DNA of 64,000 nt from JBQTKD01 sp052386455 (GTDB lineage: Bacteria; Actinomycetota; Actinomycetes; Sporichthyales; Sporichthyaceae), in contig JBQTKD010000058.1 in NCBI GenBank assembly GCA_052386455.1, forward strand, positions 55,056-119,055. The letters are read 5' to 3'. Each line of letters starts with the position of its first letter. Position 1 is the first letter of the stretch. Shown here piece by piece: positions 58,717-64,000 of this stretch. Below the pieces are notes generated by a model. That model saw nothing but the letters and a program-made list of their open reading frames with translations, had not been told where the DNA came from and did no database searches. The position numbers were made by a program, and so were the translations under genes.

Positions 58717-59751
58717 TTAGCGGAAACGGCGGCTGGTTTCGATCCAGCGGTCGAGCAGGGCCGCGGCGGCGCCGGAGTCCACGGCGGCCGCTGCGGTCTC
58801 GATGCCCGCCTGAATGCGGGCGAGCAGCGGCGCTCCGGAGGCGTCGAGCGTGGACAGCGCGGCACCGGCGTTCAGCAGCACCGCGTCGCGCACCGGCCCG
58901 GTCTTGCCGGCCACCAGGTCGCGGACGACGGCGGCGTTGACCTTCGCGTCTCCCCCGCGCAGCGCCTCGGCGGGCGCCCGCGGAACGCCGAGATCGAGCG
59001 GGTCGAGAATGCCCTGGACGATCGCGCCGGCGCGAACCTCCCAATAGCTGGAGGTCGCGGCGGTGGACAGCTCGTCGAGACCGTCGTCCCCGCGAAACAC
59101 CAGCGCCGAGACGCCGCGGCCCGCCAAGACGCCGGCCATGATCGGCGCCATCCGCCTGTCGGCCACACCGACGGCCTGGAAGCCGGGGCGGGCCGGATTG
59201 GCGAGCGGGCCGAGGAAGTTGAACATCGTCGGGATGCCGAGCTCGCGCCGCGGCGGGCCGGCGTGGCGCAGCGCCGGGTGGAACATCGGCGCGAAGCAGA
59301 AGGTGACCCCGGCCTCCAGCGCCACCGCAACCACGGCGTCCGCGGAGAGGTCCAGCGCGACGCCGAGCTCCTCGAGCACGTCCGCGGTGCCGCAGCTGGA
59401 CGAGGCGGCGCGGTTGCCGTGCTTGACGACGCGCACGCCGGTGGCGGCGACGACGATCGTGGCCATCGTCGAGATGTTGACCGTGTGTGCCTGGTCCCCG
59501 CCGGTCCCGACGACGTCCAGGATCGGGCCGGGCACGTCGATCAGCGTGGCCCGCTCCAGCATCGTGCGGACCAGGCCCTCGAACTCGGGCACCGTCTCGC
59601 CCTTGGCGCGCATCGCGACCGCGAAGCCGGCGATCTGGGCGGGAGTCGCCTCCCCGGCCATGATCTGGTCCATCGCCCAGGCGGTGTCCTCGCTACCGAG
59701 GTCCTCGCGGCGCAGCAGCGCACCGAGCAGACCCGGCCAGGTCCTACTCAC
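58717..59751 (-). CDS. trpD: anthranilate phosphoribosyltransferase
   Basis: TrpD transfers phosphoribose to anthranilate in tryptophan synthesis. The 344-residue product has GTGGDQAHTVNIST (82-95), KHGNRAASSSCGTADVLE (110-127), FAPMFHPALRHAGPPRRELGIPT and NFLGPLANPARP, all diagnostic. The start is GTG 59751, overlapping the stop of the upstream receiver-protein gene (GTGA). No other trp genes are in the window. Confidence 0.95.
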   Translation of the reverse strand: MSRTWPGLLGALLRREDLGSEDTAWAMDQIMAGEATPAQIAGFAVAMRAKGETVPEFEGLVRTMLERATLIDVPGPILDVVGTGGDQAHTVNISTMATIVVAATGVRVVKHGNRAASSSCGTADVLEELGVALDLSADAVVAVALEAGVTFCFAPMFHPALRHAGPPRRELGIPTMFNFLGPLANPARPGFQAVGVADRRMAPIMAGVLAGRGVSALVFRGDDGLDELSTAATSSYWEVRAGAIVQGILDPLDLGVPRAPAEALRGGDAKVNAAVVRDLVAGKTGPVRDAVLLNAGAALSTLDASGAPLLARIQAGIETAAAAVDSGAAAALLDRWIETSRRFR

Positions 59752-60170
59752 CGGGCGGGCAGCAGCCGCTGGCGCATCAGCGAGGCGACCGCGTCGGCCA
59801 CCGCGATCGGGTCGAGCGGGTGGGAGACCACCGCGTCGGCGCGCGACCAGGTGGCCAGCCATCCGTCCTGCGGGCGGCCGATGAGCACCAGGATCGGCGG
59901 GCAGCGGAAGATCTCGTCCTTGAGCTGACGGCAGACGCCCATGCCACCGGCGGGGACGGCCTCGCCGTCGAGCACGGCCACGTCGATGCCGCCGGCGTCC
60001 ATCGCGGCGATCACCGCAGGTTCGGTGGCGACCTCGAGCAGCTCCACGCGGGGCAGCTCCGGGGCGGGCCGGCGGCCCAGCGCCAGGCGCACGGCGGCGC
60101 GGGTGTTCACGTCGTCGCTGTAGACCAGCACCTTCATGGTGGTCTCGGCAGTCTGCTGCGGACCGGACAC
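59748..60170 (-). CDS. degenerate receiver-domain protein
   Basis: The 140-residue product reads like a single CheY-type receiver. MKVLVYSDDVNTRAAVR holds the acid pair, VAVLDGEAVPAGG the phosphorylation Asp, and AVVSHPLDPIAVADAVA replaces the conserved Lys with His at the switch position. It has no output domain. A response regulator without the Lys may not switch normally, so it could be a scaffold or anti-regulator. GTG 60170 is preferred because GAGGAG lies nine bases upstream, just inside the previous gene; ATG at 60137 is an alternative. It is translated together with trpD. Confidence 0.78.
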   Translation of the reverse strand: MSGPQQTAETTMKVLVYSDDVNTRAAVRLALGRRPAPELPRVELLEVATEPAVIAAMDAGGIDVAVLDGEAVPAGGMGVCRQLKDEIFRCPPILVLIGRPQDGWLATWSRADAVVSHPLDPIAVADAVASLMRQRLLPAR

Positions 60171-60171
60171 G

Positions 60172-61158
60172 TCAGTGCTCCTCTGGGGGTAGGGCGTCGC
60201 CAGATGCTACCGACCGCGGCGTCCGGCCGACGGCTCGCGAGCTCGCCGCGCGCGCGGCGACTGCATCCAGCCGGTCCAGGCGCCGGTCCTCGCGCCGCGC
60301 CTCCCGTTCGCTGGCCCGCACCCACTGGAAGAACAGGGCCGCGAACACCAGCAGGCCGATCACGTCCCCGCTGATCCAGACGATCCCGCCGGCGGTCTTC
60401 TGGTCCGACAGTGGGCTGGCGCCCCAGTCCTTGTCCAGGGAGGCGTACCAATCGGCCGCGATGACCGTGTTCGCCGACATGATCGAAACGCCCAGCCAGG
60501 CGTGGAACGGCAGCGTCACGAACGCCGAGATCACTCGCAGCGGGTACCCGGCCCGGTTCGGCAGTGGGTCCACGCCGATCAGCGTCCCGAACCACAGACA
60601 CCCGACCATCACGAAGTGCAGGTGGTTCAGATCGTGCAGCCACGCGTGCTCGAGGGTCTGTTCGTAGAGCCCGCTGAAGTACAGGACGAACGGGTTCGCG
60701 ACGAAGATCGCGCCCGCCACGGCCGGGAAGGTGAACACCCCGACGATTCGGGAGTGCAGGACGGCCAGCAGGCGGCGGCGCCACGGCAGCGGCAGGGTGC
60801 GCAGCGCGAGCGTGATCGGCGCCCCGAGGACCAAAAAAATCGGCCCGATCATCGCCAGGAGCATGTGCTGGGCCATGTGCACCGAGAGCAACGTCACGTC
60901 GTAGGTCGCGAGCGGCGAGGCGACCGCCAACAGGAGGGCGCCGTGCCCGCCGACGACGTAGGCGAGGGTCCGACCGAGCGGCCACGGATTGCCGCACCGC
61001 TGCATCCGCCGGACGCCGAAGAGATACAGCCCCGCGCTCAGGACCAGCGCAAACAGCGGTAGCGGCTCGAAGCTCCAGGCCGTGAGATACCGCCAACCCG
61101 ACAGCGGTTCTGACGGTACGTCGGCACCCGGATGGGCGGGTAGGAGCAGGGGCAACAC
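60172..61158 (-). CDS. CtaG (caa3 type) cytochrome c oxidase assembly protein
   Basis: The 328-residue polytopic membrane protein matches the caa3_CtaG family. Markers are SVHMAQHMLLAMIGPIFLVLGAP and LHDLNHLHFVMVGCLWFG, with conserved His in hydrophobic segments, followed by VDPLPNRAGY. It is believed to help insert copper or mature oxidase subunits. The C-terminal 50 residues are charged and cytoplasmic. The start is GTG 61158, with a TTG two codons away. It is divergent from ctaE, across 64 bases, and overlaps the region before the receiver protein. Confidence 0.87.
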   Translation of the reverse strand: MLPLLLPAHPGADVPSEPLSGWRYLTAWSFEPLPLFALVLSAGLYLFGVRRMQRCGNPWPLGRTLAYVVGGHGALLLAVASPLATYDVTLLSVHMAQHMLLAMIGPIFLVLGAPITLALRTLPLPWRRRLLAVLHSRIVGVFTFPAVAGAIFVANPFVLYFSGLYEQTLEHAWLHDLNHLHFVMVGCLWFGTLIGVDPLPNRAGYPLRVISAFVTLPFHAWLGVSIMSANTVIAADWYASLDKDWGASPLSDQKTAGGIVWISGDVIGLLVFAALFFQWVRASEREARREDRRLDRLDAVAARAASSRAVGRTPRSVASGDALPPEEH

Positions 61159-61209
61159 GACGCGAGCCTAAACGGCGGGGGCGGTCACGCAGCGCCGGAG
61201 GCGCTGCTC

Positions 61210-61215
61210 CATAAT
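61210..61215 (+). promoter_or_regulatory. -10 box of a leaderless ctaE transcript
   Basis: CATAAT is followed by seven bases and GTG 61223. An ATG at 61214 overlaps the -10 box and is therefore unlikely to be used. Confidence 0.45.
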
Positions 61216-61222
61216 GGCGCCC

Positions 61223-61843
61223 GTGAGCGCTTCTGCCGTGCCTGCTTCCGAAGTTTCGGGCCACGCACCCCACGGGGCCGTCAACCGGCCGAACATGGTC
61301 AGCGTCGGGACGATCGTCTGGCTGTCCTCGGAGCTGATGTTCTTCGCGGCTCTGTTCGCCATGTACTTCACGCTCCGCTCGGTCTACGGCGCGGACAACT
61401 GGCCGCCGGACTACGTCCACCTGAACCTTCCGTTCGCCTCGGTGAACACCTTCGTCCTGGTGGCGAGTTCGTTCACCTGCCAGGCGGGCGTCTTCGCCGC
61501 CGAGCGCGGGGACGTCGAGAAGCTGCGGATGTGGTTCATCATCACGTTCCTGATGGGCGCGTTCTTCGTCGCCGGCCAGGCGGTGGAGTACACCGAGCTC
61601 GTCAACGAGGGCATCACGCTCTCCTCCGACGCGTACGCCTCGATCTTCTATCTGACCACCGGCTTCCACGGTCTCCACGTGACCTTGGGCCTCTTCGCGT
61701 TCCTGTTCGTGCTCGGCCGTACGTACGCGGCGCGGCGCTTCACCCACGAGCAGGCCACCAGCGCGATCGTGGTGTCGTACTACTGGCACTTCGTCGACGT
61801 CGTCTGGATCGGCCTGTTCGGCGCGATCTACCTGCTCAAGTAG
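61223..61843 (+). CDS. ctaE: cytochrome c oxidase subunit III
   Basis: The 206-residue product has five membrane segments and the subunit III pattern: VGTIVWLSSELMFFAALFAMYF, then EYTELVNEGITLSSDAYASIFYLTTGFHGLHV, then YYWHFVDVVWIGLFGAIYLLK at the end. It belongs to the aa3-type oxidase of the bcc-aa3 supercomplex. The start at GTG 61223 is inferred from the -10 box; an ATG at 61214 would add three residues. The qcrCAB genes follow on the same strand. Confidence 0.93.
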   Translation: MSASAVPASEVSGHAPHGAVNRPNMVSVGTIVWLSSELMFFAALFAMYFTLRSVYGADNWPPDYVHLNLPFASVNTFVLVASSFTCQAGVFAAERGDVEKLRMWFIITFLMGAFFVAGQAVEYTELVNEGITLSSDAYASIFYLTTGFHGLHVTLGLFAFLFVLGRTYAARRFTHEQATSAIVVSYYWHFVDVVWIGLFGAIYLLK

Positions 61844-61914
61844 TCCCACCGCTGCTCCACGGCGGCGCACCGCCGGATGCACCCCCGCCCGGAAAAAGGA
61901 ACGACAGGACCGAC

Positions 61915-62700
61915 GTGAAACGACTCTCCGTTCGACGCCGCCACCCGTGGGCCGCGGTCGTCGTCCTGCTCATCGCCCTCGGTCTGATGGGCACGGCGTA
62001 CTCGGCGTTCGCCCCCTCCGGTTCCGCCGAAGCCGCAGGCGGCTCGGCCTCCTTGACCATCGAGGAGGGCAAGAGCCTGTTCATCACCTCCTGTTCCTCC
62101 TGCCACGGCCTCAACGCCGAGGGGACGAGCGACGGCCCCTCGCTGATCGGCGTCGGCGCCGCCGCGGTCGACTTCCAGGTCGGCACCGGCCGCATGCCGA
62201 TGCAGTCGAAGAACGCTCAGGCGCCCATCAAGCCGCGCGTTTTCAACGAGCCGGAGACCGCTGCCCTCGCCGCGTACGTCCAGTCCCTCGCTCCGGGCCC
62301 GGCAATCCCCACCGAAGAGCAGTACGCCGCGGACGGCGACATCCAGGAGGGCGGCGAGATCTTCCGCACGAACTGCGCGTCGTGTCACGGCTTCGTGGGC
62401 AACGGCGGCGCGCTGACCCGCGGCAAGTACGCCGTCTCGCTGACCGACACCTCGCGCAAGCACCTCTACGAGGCCATGCTCACCGGCCCGCAGTCGATGC
62501 CCGTGTTCAACGACGGCGTCCTCACCCCGGAGCAGAAGAAGGACGTCATCACCTACCTCAAGGCGATCGGGCAGGAGCCCGACAACGGCGGCAACTCCCT
62601 CGGCCGCATCGGTCCGGTCAGCGAGGGCCTGCTCATGTGGACGATCGTTCTCGGTGTCCTGGTGGGCTTCACGATCTGGCTGGGAGCCAAGGCGTCATGA
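61915..62700 (+). CDS. qcrC: diheme cytochrome c subunit of the bc1 complex
   Basis: The 261-residue product is the actinobacterial diheme cytochrome c that links the bcc complex to the oxidase and replaces a free cytochrome c. An N-terminal anchor (about 12-32) precedes heme site CSSCH (60-64) and CASCH (154-158). Met ligands are plausible in MPMQ and MPVF. A C-terminal helix (LLMWTIVLGVLVGFTIWLG) follows. The start is GTG 61915 with an AGGA box. It overlaps qcrA by ATGA. Confidence 0.95.
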   Translation: MKRLSVRRRHPWAAVVVLLIALGLMGTAYSAFAPSGSAEAAGGSASLTIEEGKSLFITSCSSCHGLNAEGTSDGPSLIGVGAAAVDFQVGTGRMPMQSKNAQAPIKPRVFNEPETAALAAYVQSLAPGPAIPTEEQYAADGDIQEGGEIFRTNCASCHGFVGNGGALTRGKYAVSLTDTSRKHLYEAMLTGPQSMPVFNDGVLTPEQKKDVITYLKAIGQEPDNGGNSLGRIGPVSEGLLMWTIVLGVLVGFTIWLGAKAS

Positions 62701-63725
62701 ACAACGAACTCACACCCTCCGACGATCACGGACACGGCCACAGCCCGGTTCCCTCGGATCACCCGTTCGCCGACCCCGGTCTCCCGCACCACGCCCCACG
62801 GCGCACCGACGTCGACCCGCGTGCGGCCAACCGCGCCGAGCGACAGGTAGCGGCTCTCTTCACGTTGAGCACGCTGCTCACGTTCGCGTTCATCGTCTGC
62901 TTCGTGACGATCGACAAGGACGAGAGCATTCGGATCGTCACTCTCGGCACGGTCAACGCGCTGAACTTCGCCCTGGGCGTGACCCTCGGCCTGTCTCTGC
63001 TGTGCATCGGCGTCGGCGCAATCCACTGGGCGCGCAAGCTGATGAACGCCGAAGAGGCGGTCCAGGAACGGCACCCGATGAAGTCCTCGCCGCAGGACAC
63101 CGCCGAGGTGCTCGAGCTGGCGAAGGCCGGTGCCGCGGACTCCGCGCTCCCCCGCCGCAAGATGATCTGGACCTCGCTGGCCGGTGCCTTGGCCGTGTTC
63201 CCGCTTGCGCCGCTCCTGACGCTGCGCGATCTCGGCCCGCTGCCGCACCGTTCGCTTCGCGTCACGCTGTTCGCAGACCCGGAACGCCGCCAGATCGTCA
63301 CGGCGAACGGCGAACGCCGTATTCGGCCCGAGGACCTGCAGGTCGGCTCGCTGGTCTCGTGCAAGCCGAACGGGACGGTCTCGCTCACCGAGCTCGCCAA
63401 GAGCGCGGTCATGATGGTTCGGCTTCGCCCGGAGGACATCAAGAGCCAGGTGTCGCTGGACAAGAGCTACCAGGGCATCCTCTGCTACTCGAAGATCTGC
63501 TCCCACGCGGGCTGCCCGCTGGGCCTCTACGAGCAGACCACCCACCACATGCTCTGCCCGTGCCATCAGACCACCTTCGATCTCGCCAACTCGGGCAAGG
63601 TCGTCTTCGGTCCGGGTGCGCGCAACCTGGAACAGCTGGCGATCACGGTGGACGCCGAGGGCTTCCTGGTCGCGGTCCGCGACTTCGACGGTCCGGTCGG
63701 AGCTAGCTACTGGGAGCGCGGATGA
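62697..63725 (+). CDS. qcrA: Rieske iron-sulfur subunit of the bc1 complex
   Basis: The 342-residue subunit has a His/Asp-rich N-terminus, three membrane segments (about 52-71, 88-110 and 157-175) as in actinobacterial QcrA, and a Rieske domain. The 2Fe-2S ligands are Cys268 and His270 (ICSHAGC, with Cys273) and Cys287/His290 (LCPCHQTTFD, with Cys289). It transfers electrons from menaquinol to QcrC. The ATG overlaps the qcrC stop, so expression is coupled. Confidence 0.95.
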   Translation: MNNELTPSDDHGHGHSPVPSDHPFADPGLPHHAPRRTDVDPRAANRAERQVAALFTLSTLLTFAFIVCFVTIDKDESIRIVTLGTVNALNFALGVTLGLSLLCIGVGAIHWARKLMNAEEAVQERHPMKSSPQDTAEVLELAKAGAADSALPRRKMIWTSLAGALAVFPLAPLLTLRDLGPLPHRSLRVTLFADPERRQIVTANGERRIRPEDLQVGSLVSCKPNGTVSLTELAKSAVMMVRLRPEDIKSQVSLDKSYQGILCYSKICSHAGCPLGLYEQTTHHMLCPCHQTTFDLANSGKVVFGPGARNLEQLAITVDAEGFLVAVRDFDGPVGASYWERG

Positions 63726-63802
63726 GCGAGCTTGCGAGCGAATCGATGACACTTCCCGCGAAGCGGATGCGACCGACCGAAGGGGCCGAGCGAGCTTGCG
63801 AG
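63724..63802. repeat. direct repeat GAGCGAGCTTGCGAG in the qcrA-qcrB gap
   Basis: The 15-base sequence at 63724-63738 recurs at 63788-63802. Together they fill much of the 100-base gap between qcrA and qcrB. The first copy overlaps the qcrA stop codon. Confidence 0.6.
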
Positions 63803-63825
63803 TCGAGGTCCCAGAGGAAGGTCGC

Positions 63826-64000
63826 ATGAGCGAGCAGCCGCTAAGCCCGCTGGCGAAGGCCGGAGCGGGCACCGCGACCTATCTCGACGAGCGTGTCGGG
63901 TTGAACGCGGGTTTGAAGAAGAACATCCGGAAGGTGTTTCCGGAGCACTGGTCGTTCATGTTGGGCGAGATCGCGCTGTACAGCTTCGTGATCTTGTTGT
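63826..64000 (+). CDS. qcrB: cytochrome b subunit of the bc1 complex, N-terminal part
   Basis: The frame starts ATG 63826 with GAGGAAGG upstream and runs off the right edge after 58 residues. MSEQPLSPLAKAGAGTATYL is followed by FPEHWSFMLGEIALYSFVIL, which begins the first membrane helix, as in actinobacterial QcrB. The heme ligands lie beyond the window. It is the third gene of the qcrCAB operon. Confidence 0.9.
   Translation, partial: MSEQPLSPLAKAGAGTATYLDERVGLNAGLKKNIRKVFPEHWSFMLGEIALYSFVILL

Overview
The window is a GC-rich chromosomal segment of an actinomycete (Actinomycetota). The evidence is the complete mraZ-to-divIVA division and cell-wall cluster with sepF, a DAP-type MurE, a PimB-like phosphatidylinositol-mannoside mannosyltransferase, a diheme QcrC with a Rieske QcrA, an actinobacterial-type IleS, a MoxR/DUF58/TgpA locus, many GTG and TTG starts, and several apparently leaderless promoters. 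A Sporichthya/Frankia-like genus would fit, but that is a guess. No tRNA, rRNA, transposase or CRISPR array was seen.

Layout. 1-465 holds the start of a Lys/Ala-rich protein, divergent from ileS (466-3594). ileS converges on a secreted Pro/Ala/Gln-rich protein (3599-4933). From 29773 down to 4321 the minus strand carries the dcw cluster in the order mraZ, rsmH, ftsL, ftsI, [5.5-kb interruption], murE, murF, mraY, murD, ftsW, murG, murC, ftsQ, ftsZ, pgeF, yggS, sepF, yggT, divIVA. Most mur junctions are GTGA or ATGA overlaps, so translation is probably coupled. The interruption (20175-25719) carries a secreted glycerophosphodiesterase, an AbiEii-like nucleotidyltransferase with a helix-turn-helix partner, a CHRD protein, CopC and CopC-CopD copper proteins, and a DUF433/DUF5615 toxin-antitoxin pair. 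divIVA has no stop codon before its strong terminator.

29982-34786 is the MoxR-DUF58-TgpA operon. 34934-45148 is a mixed housekeeping block: DUF3040, a methyltransferase, DUF2203, glycerol kinase, PlsC-like acyltransferase, esterase, a membrane protein, an endonuclease/phosphatase-fold protein, ROK glucokinase, a CxxC protein, ArsA-like ATPase, SRPBCC protein and metallophosphoesterase. 45246-50510 is a signalling locus: a large protein with a receiver-like domain, Pro-rich repeats, a long coiled coil and a GAF-like domain, followed by a membrane GAF histidine kinase and a LuxR-type response regulator. 50503-55514 holds pimB, an M48 protease, a secreted HEVAH protein and an NlpC/P60 wall hydrolase. 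The last has a long leader that looks like a c-di-AMP (ydaO) riboswitch whose 5' part can pair with the start codon.

55807-64000 carries a small Cys protein, a DEDD-exonuclease/UvrC-like fusion, a rhomboid protease, trpD, a degenerate receiver protein, a CtaG-type cytochrome oxidase assembly protein, ctaE, and qcrC-qcrA-qcrB (qcrB is cut by the window end). The themes are wall synthesis and division, envelope proteolysis, and the cytochrome bcc-aa3 respiratory chain. Gene gaps repeatedly hold long hairpins with two stacked stems. Two of these families share a core while their outer arms change together.
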